Positions 44,301-55,341 of a stretch of 64,000 nt of DNA are shown in pieces. The stretch's first letter is position 1. Every line of letters starts with the position of its first letter. Origin of the DNA: Gordius sp. MW1 (taxonomy: Eukaryota; Nematomorpha; Gordioida; Gordea; Gordiidae); the NCBI GenBank assembly GCA_964036665.1, contig OZ038533.1:14417075-14481074 (forward strand), read 5' to 3'. The notes below the pieces were generated by a model. It was not told the DNA's origin, ran no database searches, and saw only the letters and a list, made by a program, of their open reading frames with translations. A program made the position numbers and the translations under genes.

Positions 44301-45208
44301 CTATGACCAGCATTAGTGCATCGTGCACTATCAATGCCCTCGAATCGATATTTGCTCGTTTCGGACTACCTAATTCCATTGTTTCAGATAATGGTCCACA
44401 ATTTACAAGTGCTGAATTCAAGGGATATTGCAAAAAAAATAATATTCGAAACATTTATTCAAGTCCTTACCACCCTCGTTCTAATGGAGAAGCCGAACGT
44501 TTTATTCGAACCTTTAAAAATTTCCTATATAAGTCGCAAAATTTTAAAAATGATAAATTATTTAATTTCTTGTTTTCTTACAGGAATACTATCCATCCTA
44601 CAACTGGTTTTACCCCAGCAGATTTGTTAATCAAAATTCACCCCTTAAGTTTGTTTAGTTTTTTAAAACCACACATGATGGTAGGGGAACTTGAAGAAGA
44701 TAATTTTATTAGAAGAAAATTTTTAATCGGTGACAAAGTCTGGGTGAGAGATTTTACAAGTAGTGACAAATTGTGGTGCAAAGGAGTCGTTCGTAAAATA
44801 CTTGGTCCCGTTTCTTACGTAATCGAAACAGAAGAAGGTATGATGTGGAAAAGACATGGCGACAACATAAGGAAACGATCGGATACAATCATGGAAGAAG
44901 ACTTGCCTACACAGGTGACAACGCCCTGCCCCTCTCCTTCTACAGACTTGGCAAATGATTCACCATTTGACGATTACAGCACGGAGCAAGCTAGTTTTTC
45001 ACGTACACCACCTATGACGCCCTCCATTAATACTCTTCCATCTACGACCCTTCCTTTTAACTCGCCACCATCCACATCTTCGACGATACCACTTACGTCC
45101 CCGCCCCGTTTGCCGATCGATCCTGACGTAGTTGGACTACCTTCACCTACACTACCACGACGGTCGACCCGAATTAAATACCCGATGCAAAGATACGGAA
45201 TCGATTAA
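41306..45208 (+). CDS. Gag-Pol polyprotein of the Mag-type element
   Basis: A single 1300-residue frame. Parts, with approximate residues: capsid-like Gag 1-175; two zinc knuckles 187-220; protease with DTGSS near 256; reverse transcriptase with YLDD near 543; RNase H with STDASAEGIGAVL near 690; integrase zinc finger (HLGHPGMT...CKNCQ) 909-950; integrase core with D, D and E near 973, 1029 and 1063; then a Pro/Ser/Thr-rich tail ending RRSTRIKYPMQRYG. Gag and Pol are fused without a frameshift, as in several Mag relatives. The ATG is the second base after the LTR, so the primer-binding site lies inside the coding sequence. Particle assembly and integration roles are from family knowledge. Confidence 0.95.
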   Translation: MARSNSNIQFHQYNPTDSFDLYLSQFNHFHNVIGCDKKSLFLSVIGTENFELLTNLIAPQDPANLPFEELCLALKNFYSPKLNPIVQRYKFNKLSQMDDETIDAFTARLKGVAIHCEFGSNLESSLRDRFVAGLKKTKIVERLLGIENLTWQIALDTSRAMERAELQSQLLNHSETIHLVKPRSLNYCYSCGGNHNRAMCKFRTAVCFKCQKKGHIGKICKSECSVTHHQVNYLKGYSSFPTYTLKVNDLDVNFEIDTGSSVTMVNGGNIVVRNVSPLKTILKSYNGTTIPTKGKTEVTVSENGKRFKLPLIVSEGHGHNILGRDWLQHFPHILIQLAHKWIKDDTTPSSINMVNCYNNLNDITNKYSSLFDNKSTGVIDFYTTLKLKPESSPKFFRPRPIPYFIKEKVDKELDRLVNEGVLKSVKYADYAAPIVTVLKKNGGLRICGDFRNLNNNLVVEKYPLPRIQDLFSKLAGFRYFSILDLKEAYYQIKITEKSQNILTINTHRGLFQYTRLPFGIASAPAIFQRFIDSLFRNINGVVCYLDDIIVSGKTIEDHNKNLEIVFKILDEANIKLKREKCNFLQKSIEYLGHIINEEGIHTTNKNTKAIINAPDPTSIKELQSFLGMATYYAKFIQNFSTLAQPLYKLLRKSVKWNWTQDCINAINKIKKKIINAPVLVHFNPQLPLLLSTDASAEGIGAVLSHEIKGYEHPISFASRTLNAAERNYSQIEKEALAIIFAFQKFREYIYGQTFTLVTDHKPLLSIFNQTKNVPQAVSARLQRWALFTTPYQFNIRYKNTKENARADMLSRLAVPDETISQEGDICAIYEETFKQLPITSADVARHTRQDPVLGQVYNYVLHGWPKKVESELVVYHQRQKELTTLKGCLFWGYRVVIPQKLRKDILYMLHLGHPGMTRSRILARQHLWYPGIDKDIQNYVNNCKNCQEWFSGTPELAPQKWTNPGKPWSRLHLDFCGSIHGYYYLILVDAYTKWPEIFPMTSISASCTINALESIFARFGLPNSIVSDNGPQFTSAEFKGYCKKNNIRNIYSSPYHPRSNGEAERFIRTFKNFLYKSQNFKNDKLFNFLFSYRNTIHPTTGFTPADLLIKIHPLSLFSFLKPHMMVGELEEDNFIRRKFLIGDKVWVRDFTSSDKLWCKGVVRKILGPVSYVIETEEGMMWKRHGDNIRKRSDTIMEEDLPTQVTTPCPSPSTDLANDSPFDDYSTEQASFSRTPPMTPSINTLPSTTLPFNSPPSTSSTIPLTSPPRLPIDPDVVGLPSPTLPRRSTRIKYPMQRYGID

Positions 45209-45219
45209 GGGGAAAGAAA

Positions 45220-45523
45220 TGCTGTAGCTCGCCTTTTCCCATACTCAAATTAAGCCTTTTCCCATACTCAAATTAAGCCTTTTCCCATACTCAAATTAAC
45301 TCATTAGTGCTTTTCCTTTTTAGTTAATACTCCCACACTCTCACCCATTAGTTATAATATCATTAGTTACTTTCCCACACTCTCACCATGATTTGAGTTC
45401 GCATTCATTATTGTAATTAAGTACATTATTATTCCCACGCTTTTTCCTATATATTACCAAATTATCGCATAAATGCATTCTTGGATTTTTTCCCTTTCTT
45501 ACGCATTTTATTACGCTATAAAA
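45220..45523 (+). repeat. 3' LTR of the Mag-type element
   Basis: 304 bp; base for base it appears the same as the 5' LTR. It is preceded by the polypurine tract and followed by the CTTTG duplication. Confidence 0.95.
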
Positions 45524-45528
45524 CTTTG

Positions 45529-46444
45529 TTTATCAAACTTTTTTTGAGGATTAGTTCATGTTTGTTAAATTTCTTTTTCTGGAGGTGTAAATATCAATAA
45601 GTTGAGCACTTCTAAAAATTTAGACATAATAAAAATTAACAATATTGAGACTACAAGCTTATCATATATTAAATGAATAGCATCTAAATACCCATTGCCA
45701 CATATTTATGTAGGCAAGTATTTTTGAAAACAAGTGAGTGATTAAATTATGGCGTGCTTAGTTTTTTCAGCGGCAATCTTTTTCTGGAATAGTCACTCTA
45801 ATGTAAATTTCAGCGTGTTTTTTTCTTATGTGTTTTTAAGTTAGCTAAAGACGATCAATTTCCAAAATCTTAGTTTAAACCTAAAGTATTACATCATAAC
45901 TTGCACATGAGAAAACTTCCATCAGGAAGCCGCTTTGCCTATAAAGAATATTAAGCGTAGCTACTAAATTAAATTTTTAAATGTTAATGTATATCTTGTT
46001 AACTGTGATAAGATAAAATGAAATATGGTTAGGGATTTTTAAATAAATCTAAATACTTTAGAAGGACTTTAATATAATTTGATAGCATCGTCTTCACTCT
46101 TTAATATTATATTTATAAAATCTGAATCATTTTAAAGTAATACATCAACATGATGAATCACCGAAGCACAGTTTTAAATTTATCCTAAATATATATAACA
46201 ATTAATAAGACGCTTTACTTAGGTTTTAATTACTTATCCTATTAATGCATAACAATTTTTGATATGATAAGTAATTAAAAGGGCATTTCAGGATACCGTT
46301 AAGGCTATTACATAAAACAACACGTTTAACTATTAATGAAACCTGTCTAATTGTAGAAGAAGCCACTCTAAATTGTTCACCTTTTAAAGAGAGTGTGAAA
46401 AATCTTTTTATTATAATATGATATATTAAAATTTGGGTATAATA
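45529..46444. other. Intergenic between the LTR element and the PTB gene
   Basis: AT-rich; the 3' untranslated region of the PTB gene presumably lies at the right side. No other gene seen. Confidence 0.4.
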
Positions 46445-48069
46445 TCAGTGGAACACTAAACGGTTTTTAAATTCGCGGTTAAAAAAACTTTTGTGACATT
46501 CGATTGCCGTAGGATTAAGGTTTTTAGCACAAGAATCAGACGGTAATCCCGGATTCACAAATGGTAAACTGGTGTCTTCTTTGTAACGACTTGCACCATT
46601 AGATAAATTTTGAATGCTTTTTCTAAGTCTTTCCGGACGTTTGTTACAATTTTCATTTTGTACGAGGAATGAGTTATGAAGATAATCAAAGCCTGGCTGA
46701 TCGCGAAAGTATCTCGATTCATCTTTGGCCTGTTTGCCTTCTTTGGGTCCAGCTTTGTCTTTTTCCTCTCTTTTTTTGGGTTGTTTTAAAGAAAGCTCAT
46801 CAGATCTTTCTCGTCCACTGTTCTGGCTAGAAAACGACGTGGAATTAGACGTTGAACTGCGACATATACCTTCGTCAGTCTCTTCACCAGCTCTATCGGG
46901 AGGGACTACACCGCGTTTATGTTGTGGCTGGCGATTATTACCTTTACTTGTCGCAGCATCAGCTAGCATAATGCCATCTTCTGTAATGATCGTTCCATTA
47001 TTACCACTCCAATAATCACTAACATTGCGCTCTGATTTTTCGGCCCGAAAGCTCCCCTTGGCTAAGCCGCTTAAAGAGGACGCAGTTGGCGATGGTGAAT
47101 AACGGTGTTTATCATTGAGGTAAATGCCATCATCGTGTTCGTTGTAATCCTGCGGCGGGATGTAAAGGGGGCGTTCGGCTATTGCCCTAACTTTTTGCTC
47201 CAGCTCTAGAACGAGGGGATTTTTTGGATTGTTTTTTAGGTAATTCCTTATACCACCATGGCCGCACACCAACTGATTGTCTAAATCTGTAGGACTGTTA
47301 CTACAGCTGCTGATCTCTTGCGATCTTTTAGATTGACTTATAATAAATTGATCAAATTCACTGGCCGATTCACATTTGTTTGCACCTGGACTGTGTTGCA
47401 TAGATCTTTGTACAAGTTCCGATGAACGAATGTAATAAGAGTTGTCACGCATCATTAACTCATTACTTTCATATCCTCGACTTTCTTTAAAATGATCATT
47501 TTCATTCTGATTAAATCCACCGCCTCCACGATAACCGGGCGACGATATCAAGCCATTAGCTCTTAATTTTTCCTCTAGTCTAGCTAGTTTAGATGCGTTT
47601 ACTTTGTCATTAACAAGTGCTTGTAACTGGCGATTCAAAAGCCTAGCCGTGTCTGCTGTATCCGCGCGATAAGCGTATAAGTGAATGGGACATCGTGTTT
47701 CAGGATTGTAAATTAGGAAAACGCAAATAACTACATCGGAACCGTGCAACTGACTCGATGCGATGGCGTGAGCCGGTAAAAAATACTTTACTACGCGATC
47801 TTCTTTGCACCTACCCTGATTAAAGATTTGAGTCACTTTGATGCCTTTGAGATTAATTTCCAAGTTTACTTTTGCCGTAGGATTAGGTTTGTGCTTGCCT
47901 TTGTCAGAGCGGTTATGGGGATTTACCACTTGTAAAGCAGCTTTGTGAAGAAGTTCCGGGTCCCGTAAAGTCTGTAATTCCTGGCTTCCCAAAAACCAGA
48001 GATAATATCGTTCGGCTTTTTTCATTTCATAAGCCGTTATTAATGGAGATAGAATACGTTTTGGATTTC
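46445..48069 (-). CDS. PTB/PID-domain protein, 3' exon
   Basis: A 541-codon last exon whose 5' edge is an acceptor (TTAAATAG, 48070-48077). In-frame residues NPKRILSPLITAYE precede the first ATG (48025), so the real start is upstream and the gene is partial here. A phosphotyrosine-binding fold follows: ERYYLWFLGSQEL, VNLEINLKGIKVTQIF, VVKYFLPAHAIA, DVVICVFLIYNP, then CPIHLYAYRADTADTARLLN, and a helix with KLARLEEKLRANG. The C-terminal 360 residues are polar and low in complexity, rich in Ser, Arg, Asn and Glu. PTB proteins act as adaptors that bind NPxY-like peptides; the exact orthologue is not clear to me. A tiny exon at about 49159-49189, with a GTGAGT donor and matching phase, is a possible upstream piece. 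Confidence 0.8.
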
Positions 48070-48077
48070 CTATTTAA

Positions 48078-48829
48078 TAAAAACGTTATAGGTTTTAATT
48101 AAATAATTGATTCTCAATGGCTTAATTTATAAGTAATGAAGAGACCAGGCAGATAGTATTGGTTATGTAGGTTAAATAAATAATTTCCTTAATAGCATAA
48201 TTCAGGTTGCAAACTGTCTTATATTATTGATACAAATGTTTATATATCATATCAACTCCAAATGTTTTTCATTCGAGTGTGAGGATAATTCTATGACGAC
48301 TGGTGTGTATAGTAAGTTGATGTTTAACCTAGTTACAACAATCTGGCCCATGCAATCCTATATAATTCCGCTCGCTCCACAAGGTAAAATGCGGGATAAG
48401 GGGAAGATAAATTAGTATGGAAGGGGTCGGAAGAGAGTTGTAGAATATGTATAATCAAGATAATAAAATAATAACGTAGACTGTGTTTGACCTGTTCCCA
48501 CTAAAGAGGATTAAAGCTATATTCATACGAGGGGGTTAGAAAATAGTGGTATTATGATGACTTTATGTGAACAGAATACATAACAAAGCGACGTTTATGT
48601 TTGTAGGACAAATGACTCGGCGAGGTCATTTGCAAATGATATTATTAATTTAAGGGGGGCTAGTACAAAAGGTAAAGTTTTTAAACAGTTTAGTTAAAAA
48701 TTATAAAAAAAATAATAGTTTAAGCTTGCCTCCTCTAATCGGTGGGTGGGGATCAAAATAAAACTGGGATTATTATAAAATAAATAGTGATTGTTTAAGG
48801 AAAAATACATGGCCTACTTTATGATTACA
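48078..48829. other. Probable intron of the PTB gene
   Basis: AT-rich; open frames here have no recognisable domain. As the PTB exon starts with a splice acceptor, this is likely intron. Confidence 0.4.
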
Positions 48830-48839
48830 CGTGTGTTTA

Positions 48840-49001
48840 GGTCGCCCGTCAACTTTCCGAAATCCATCTCGCCTAATTCACGGGGGACATTTTGTGATTG
48901 GTTGAGATTGGTTAATGGAGGACGATTTTAAATTAGGGGACCTTTTTTAACCGGGGGACATTAAATTCGGCGAGATGGTTTTCGGCGAGTTGATAGGGCA
49001 C
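48840..49001. mobile_element. 162-bp MITE with CCATCTCGCC inverted ends
   Basis: The left end GGTCGCCCGTCAACTTTCCG continues to CCATCTCGCC. The right end GGCGAGATGG...TTCGGCGAGTTGATAGGGCAC is its imperfect complement (about 35 bp). A 10-bp repeat CGTGTGTTTA flanks it (48830-48839 and 49002-49011). The TSD of 9-10 bp suggests a MULE-type MITE; that superfamily call is inferred. Confidence 0.75.
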
Positions 49002-49011
49002 CGTGTGTTTA

Positions 49012-52000
49012 TATGTTGTCAAAATGAATTTTAATGTAAATAGAAACTACTTTATCAATTGTCTTAAACTTGATGTATATATATTTATTTTGCAGTATAT
49101 TTACCTAAATTTGAATCAGTAAAAGGAAATTTTTATATAATTAGTGTTTTCTTTACTCACCTTTCTCTTTATTATGAATTTGTTCTCCTTTCTAAAAATT
49201 GATTGTGAATATTGATTTTTAATATAATTTTGCCGATATTTTATGTGTAAATTGAATTTCCATGAGATGTGCGAATATTTAATGAGCACCTAACAAAATG
49301 GGTTTACGTTGATTTATGTATGAGTAGCCCTAAAGGTATTTGCCGTCAGTAGGATGGTTAAATTCATAGGCTGGCTTTCAAACTATACCATCTACTTTAT
49401 TATCCAGGTTATAATATGCTTTTATATAATAACTAAACCTATAATTTAGCGAATTAAATTGTTTTTATAAATGCAAAAATAAAGGATATGAGGGGGAGGA
49501 TTTTATTTATAATTTTCTTTCTCCACCCCTGCGTCTAAGTGCGGTGCTTTTTATTACCTAAATTCCAGCTTCCGCGTATACAAAAAAACAAACAAACAAA
49601 GGCAAACCCGCTACTACCTGTTATCGTAAGCTGTTATTTTGTAACATTGTTTTTGAGATCACGCGCTCCACAATTCAATTTTTTTTAATGAAAGGACTCG
49701 GTTTTAGTACATAATGTGTCACAAAAGAATCATATAAAGCAGTCCTGAGAGTTTATGAAAGGATCCATCTATTGTTCTCCACGACAGGCACCCGCTACTT
49801 TTTGTCCTTAAATCGGTAAAGCTTTTTTTGTCGAATTTATATGGGGTGGAACGGAGGAAGGTGTTATGCACGTTTTAATAATAGCGGATCGTTGACTTTG
49901 TTATATTATTAACTCTTTTTTGCAAACTTTTTTTATAACTATTTTTAACTAACTATCGTAAAATTTGCGAGTGACCTAATGTCAAAAATGCCTTTAATTC
50001 TAACTTAAAAGCTTTCTACCTGATTCATAGGCATAACTAGGATTTCCTCAAAGGGTGGGTTATAAAATTTTTAAGGTGAAATTTTTTTGTAACTATTTTT
50101 TTTAGATAAAAATGTCATTTTTCCTAAAAGTATTAAGTGACAATAGCGTAAAAATAATAAAATACTAAACAACAAATATTTATTTTTATTAAATATACAA
50201 CATAAAATTATATAAATTGAAAATCATGGGAGGGGTTCTAACCCGAAAACCACCCCCTCCCACGCCAATGATCTGAATTATCTAATGTGATTTGAAGCAT
50301 CAAAATGGTGTAAAATTTGAATTTTATTTGTACAATTATAATAGGTATGCATAGAAAAAACACAACTTTACTTATTGATTAAGGCTTTCCTAACAGCATT
50401 GCCCAAACTTAATAATTATTATAATATTTCTTAAAAGAAAATTGAAAAGAATATTATTACGCAGTAATTTAATATAGCACTGGTGCTTTTAATGACTTCT
50501 CCATGCAGGTTACATCTTTACTAGTTTTTATATCAAAATGTTTCACAGGGAATTGCTAAATTATCGAGATAATAACGGGTTCGGGCAACAAACTGTAAAG
50601 CATTGTGTATTACTTAATAACGGATAAGTAGATAAGGAAAAGACTTAGATTTTATATAGAGAAAATTTAGAAAAGGTGGGATTATTTAAAAGGGTTAATA
50701 AGGGGCATACGAGATAAAAATCTATTCTTTCTAGGGTCGTTTGCCTGTATGGAAAAATTTTTGCTTCTATTTTTTTTTCCTTTATGGCCCTCATAATGTT
50801 TTATATCAATTAAAAACTTTCATTTTTTAATTTAGAAGTCTTTAGCCGTATAATTAAAAATAAAAGAGTTAACCGCGGTTTTAATTCTTTCACCCACTAT
50901 TATATAATAAATTTTAGCTATAGGAGAGAAAAAATTATTTTAGAATTTGGATGTAATTTGGTTTTATATATTTTTGGATAAAAGTTTATAAAAATATAAA
51001 TTACGTGAATAAAGTTATATCTAGTTCGCAAATGTAGGCATTTGCAGATTTCATATTTCTTTTATTTTTTGTTTTTGATGGATTTAAAAATAATCTGTCA
51101 TTGACCCATATGTTATTTTTCAAGTTATTTGTATTTTAATCGTGGAAATAAATCAGGGATGAGATCAAAGAAATTTCAAGTGTCTACTTATCAAACAAAC
51201 ATTGAAGTATAAGTTTAAATTTTTCTATTATTTATGAATAATAGTCCGGGGAAATGTTGTTAGTCAATCTAATTTAAAAGGTTTTGTAGAGAAAAACTTG
51301 TTTATTTTTATAAACTTTCCTGAATTTTTATATTTTGGCATGTAATGGGGAAAATGTTTTTATATAGGGGTAAGTCGCAGTTTTCATTTTTGCAAGTCTT
51401 TTGAAAAAAATTCATTTAACAAAATAAAATCTCTTTTTCATCATTGTAGTCCCCAAAATATGTAACAAATTAAAACGTACGGCGCTTTTTTTCTCCTGAT
51501 CTAGATTAAATTCCTGGAATATTAAAAAAAAATTGAATTTTTACTCTAATTTCTGAAAATATTATTAAATTTTGTCACTAAAATTTCTTTATAATTTATA
51601 ATAGGCCTTAATAATATGTTTCTACAAAAAATGATTTCGAAAAAAGTTTAATAGTTTCATTTTGGTCAAATTTTGCCCAGTGTCCCTTAGTGTAGAACTT
51701 TTAAAACTATTATTTTGTCACTCCCTAAATTTAAAAACTAACTAGGACCTTGCAAATAAACTGATATAAAAAAGGTTCAAGAAACGTCTACAAAGGTAGA
51801 TATATATTATTTGAGCTAATTGCTGATGTAAACTAAAAAAATCAAAGTTATAATTTGACCCATAAATTGCATAGCAATTAAAATTATTGAAGAAATTAAA
51901 GTCTTTTATTGGTTAAAATTTAATTCAATTAAAAAAACTGAAAATCATGGTTAACATTGGTTAATATTTATAATATCGGATAATATATTTGGGTCACGGT

Positions 52001-52544
52001 TATAATATGGGAAAAGGTTATTTGTAATAAATTCCACAACGTTATACAAAGGTCTGATTTTGATAAGTAAATAAACAAGTTTAATTTATTATTATATACA
52101 AAATATTTTTTTGAGTCTGATAGCATTGACGCTATGTATTTTGAAGGAAAAACTTTATATTTCCCCACAAAGTTTTAAAAGATGGTAAAATTTTGCTAAG
52201 GGCCTGTCACAAAATTAAAGACTTTGATAAAGTTTAAATTATAGTTATCATAGCACAGGCCAAGCCTAATGTCATGAAATTCCTAAGACCTGTCCGTCCA
52301 GCATTTTTGTGGTTTTGGTTTTTAAAGCTGAGCCGAGCTTTGAGCCTTCTGTGCAGATCACTAGTGACAACTCGTCAAAATACTATCCATAAAAGGCTTG
52401 TTGGGGTTTTGCTGTCGATTTCTAAAATATCATATGGTCTTACCCAAAGACCTGTTATGGAAATTCAGAACCATGAACAAAATATTAGATTGATACTCTG
52501 ACCGTTTACCTATTCCATTGCAATATCAACCTTGTAATAAAAAT
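49012..52544. other. 3.5 kb without a recognisable gene
   Basis: AT-rich sequence, possibly intron or upstream region of the PTB gene. Around 50030-50270 a CATAACTAGGATTTCCTCAAA...CCCCTCCCACGCCAATG pair looks like a worn MITE of the GGCGTAGCC type. Otherwise I see nothing definable. Confidence 0.4.
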
Positions 52545-53416
52545 TAGAAATCACTTTCAGGCCTACCCGAGGCCGTTCGTAATTTTTTTTTGCGCTTCAG
52601 GCCCGCCCGTACCCGTTTGGAAATCTTTTAACCCCGCACAAGCCATTCCGTATTTATTTCAATGTACTTCAGACCCGGCCCCCTACCAAGATTGACCTCT
52701 AAGCCCGGCCTAATAAAAAATAAAATTTATGCAATATTTATTTATATATGTCGTATATGTGAATGAGAAGTTGCGGAAGGGGGGGGGGCGTTTAGAATTA
52801 GCCACCAGTTGAAATGTAATAACCATATGGCTAGACAATGACAGGCGATTGACAAAGGTATGAAAGAACATTAATAAAGAGGGCATGAGTGAAGGTAATA
52901 ACTGTGCTCAGAAGACAAAGAACAACATAGAACATATCAGAAAAGGAGATTATGAATCCATTAAATTTATTGGTGTAAAATGCTTCAAATTGTCTATTTT
53001 TTTTCTCTGTCTTGAAAAACACGTCTTTTAGAATAAATAAAACATAACATCTATTGTGGTGCATCTACCTAACATAACAATATTTTACAGGTATTTTTAT
53101 TAAAATATCCCGATATTGATAGATTTTTTAAATGCTCTTACTATTCCACATCAGGATCCCTAAAAAAATATTTTTAGAATAATTTTATAATTAATAACTC
53201 CAAATGTTTTGTGCTTTCTTTCGTGGTCGGTTTATTTAATATAAACTCCAGGACCGTTTACAGAATTTTAACCCCCTTCAAGCCCATTATAAAACGTATA
53301 TAACCCGCCTGAGTCGATTAATAAACTTGTTTAGAAACACCCGAGCTCGGCCCGTTAAAATTTTTATTTTCAAAGCCGTACCCGCCCGTGGGACGACCTG
53401 CCCGTGCACATCTCTA
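52545..53416. mobile_element. Non-autonomous hAT element, worn copy
   Basis: Ends TAGAAATCACTTTCAGGCC and GACCTGCCCGTGCACATCTC-TA resemble those of 14477-15615. Flanks ATAAAAAT and ATAGAAAT match at seven of eight positions (8-bp TSD). GCCCGCCCGTACCCG-type motifs sit at both ends. The middle is AT-rich and non-coding. Confidence 0.7.
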
Positions 53417-53824
53417 ATAGAAATTCGTTGCAAAAAATTTGACAATTTTTCTAATTACGAGCCATTAAAATTCTGGATAGGGAATTTAAAATGTCCTGGC
53501 GAAAGCTCCTTATTTAAGTATTCTAAGTTTTAAACACTATAAAAACGAATATAAAATTGTATAGGGACCCAAGAAATATAAAATAAATAACCCCAAGCTT
53601 AGAATTTTGTTTTCATATAAAATTCGTTGGGCCGAAACAAAAATTTATATATAACGGACCACTAGTTAATCTAAAATTTTTATCACGATAGTGACTTCCT
53701 GTTATTTTTGGCAAGAAAGCACTGACATCTTTAAAAATGTTAAGAGGTCCCTGGCTGCTTAATATTTAACAAAGTTTAATCTATATATATAAAGTAAAGT
53801 GTATGTATCTATGTGTATGTGTAT

Positions 53825-54105
53825 GTATGTAAGGGCTAAATTCTGAAACTACCGGCCCGATTCGCGCGAAAATTTAGCCGTAGATGCCCAGGGCGGCCAG
53901 GGGTAAAATAGCTTTTTCAGATTCCTAAAATTCCTCTTAGTTTTAAAAATAGCGGACCTTTCGTTTTAAAAAAGGGCTAAACTCTGAAACTATCGGCTCG
54001 ATTCGCGCGAAAATTTAGCCGTAGATTCCCAGGGCGTCCAGGGGTAAAATAGCTTTTTCAGATTCCTAAAATACCTTTTCGTTTTAAAAATATCGGACAT
54101 TTCCC
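53825..54105 (+). repeat. Two tandem ~130-bp units in the short Helitron
   Basis: GGGCTAAAYTCTGAAACTA, GATTCGCGCGAAAATTTAGC, CGTAGATKCCCAGGGCG and GGGGTAAAATAGCTTTTTCA occur twice in the same order (about 53829 and 53965). Confidence 0.8.
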
Positions 54106-54141
54106 GGCCAGTTTCATTTATAGCATCATATACAATAATGA

Positions 54142-54420
54142 TGGGTATACAAGCGACGAAGGACTTCTTAAGAGAAAATCGACTGCGGTGGTACGGCCAT
54201 GTATTACGAAGAGACGAGGACGATGTCACACGGCGAACGCTGGAGATGGACGTGCCTAGAAGAGGAAGGGGCAGACCACGTGCCACCTGGAAACGACTGG
54301 TCGAAAAGGATATGGACGTCAAACAGATGGAAATTGGCATGGCATGTACGCGACTCAGATGGAAGAGGCTGCTAAAAACTTACCCCACTCTGTGGGATTT
54401 TCAACACGATAAAGAAGAAG
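54142..54420 (+). mobile_element. 5'-truncated LINE insertion (279 bp) in the Helitron
   Basis: The fragment encodes the C-terminal tail typical of RTE-like and related LINE reverse transcriptases: LRWYGHVLRRDED, then VPRRGRGRPRATWKR and a basic end, with an (AAG)n-like 3' end. A perfect 14-bp duplication ATATACAATAATGA flanks it (54128-54141 and 54421-54434), which marks a true insertion rather than gene capture. The rest of the LINE was lost by the usual 5' truncation at insertion. Confidence 0.85.
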
Positions 54421-54525
54421 ATATACAATAATGACGTCATACATACAAGGCTGAAGTTTTCTCGAATTTTATTATATTAAAGAAAATTGTATTTTTATCA
54501 AAACAACGTTTGCCGGGTCAGCTAG

Positions 54526-55341
54526 TATTTAACTAAATTATAAGGCTTTCTAAGATTTGATCTAGTCCCGTAATAATTCTGAACATTTTTTTATTATTGT
54601 TGACTGTTATAGCTAATAAAATTTATTTATAACCATAGAGAATAAAATTTAAAACTATTTCATAAAATGGAACGATAAACAATTTTATTTGTTATATTAG
54701 CCTAACAGGGTTTATCATAAAATATTAATAAATAAATTTAAAACCACATAAGCTCTGCTAATATTGGATTCCCAGCAGATTTACATACATTTCAACCCAT
54801 AACATAACAGCGATTTTGTAAGATGCAAAATTTTCGTAAGCTTTAAGATTGTATGATTTTAAAATTTTTAGGTATCAGCAAAGTTTCGATTTAATCAAAA
54901 AAAAGTGTTGAAATAAACAAATAAACTTTTTCGACTATCAAAAAAAATAATAATAACAATCGAGTTTGACCCATGAAATTGAATAGAAAATTTAGACAAA
55001 GATAAATTCGCACAATTTGACTCTGAATTCGATATGTTACGATAGATTTAAATTATTGTGATCATTATTAATGTAGAAACATTACAGCTATTTCATATGT
55101 ACCTTCATCTTAAATAGACTGAAATAATTCTTTATATAACAAAGAAATCCATAAATTTATTATTATTATGTTAAAAATAATACCTTAGGGCATAGTTTTG
55201 TGTGAAAAAATGTCAAATGACTTTGGTAAAGCGGTTTAACTATGTACCTTTGTAGAAACTAAAATAGCTATCACTTTTTTGTATAAATGTACTAATCTCA
55301 GAAATGTTTAATCCATCATATAAGCAAGGTGGTTTGTTTAA
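54526..55341. other. Intergenic, nothing recognised
   Basis: AT-rich. The end (near 55329) holds AAGGTGGTTTGTTTA, which pairs with AATAAAACCACCTT right of the tandem Helitrons (62237-62250). Confidence 0.4.

Larger units (their letters stand above)
41001..45523 (+). mobile_element. Mag-type Ty3/gypsy LTR retrotransposon, looks whole
   Basis: Two 304-bp LTRs (41001-41304 and 45220-45523) look identical by eye. A perfect 5-bp TSD CTTTG lies at 40996-41000 and 45524-45528. One uninterrupted reading frame fills the interior, and a polypurine tract GGGGAAAGAAA abuts the 3' LTR. TGGCGCGGTCG two bases after the 5' LTR is the likely primer-binding site, close to the complement of a tRNA-Ser end. Two zinc knuckles (CX2CX4HX4C) with the CRFK-like spacer place it near the Mag lineage. 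Identical LTRs imply very recent insertion. Confidence 0.95.
53780..54525 (+). mobile_element. Short non-autonomous Helitron
   Basis: Starts TCTATATATATAAAGT after AA and ends GCCGGGTCAGCTAG before T, the TC...CTRR ends expected for a Helitron inserted between A and T. It has a GTATGT-rich tract, two tandem ~120-bp units (GATTCGCGCGAAAATTTAGC) and a nested LINE fragment at 54142-54420. Confidence 0.8.

Noticed and set aside
46725-47015. Plus-strand open frame over the PTB exon
   Set aside because: It is antisense to the long PTB-domain exon, which has clear domain motifs.
48227-52501. Scattered small open frames between 48.2 and 52.5 kb
   Set aside because: They have no recognisable motifs, and AT-rich DNA of this length is expected to give such frames by chance.
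54138-54431. A host gene captured by the short Helitron
   Set aside because: A 14-bp TSD and LINE-type C-terminal motifs show it is a separate LINE insertion.
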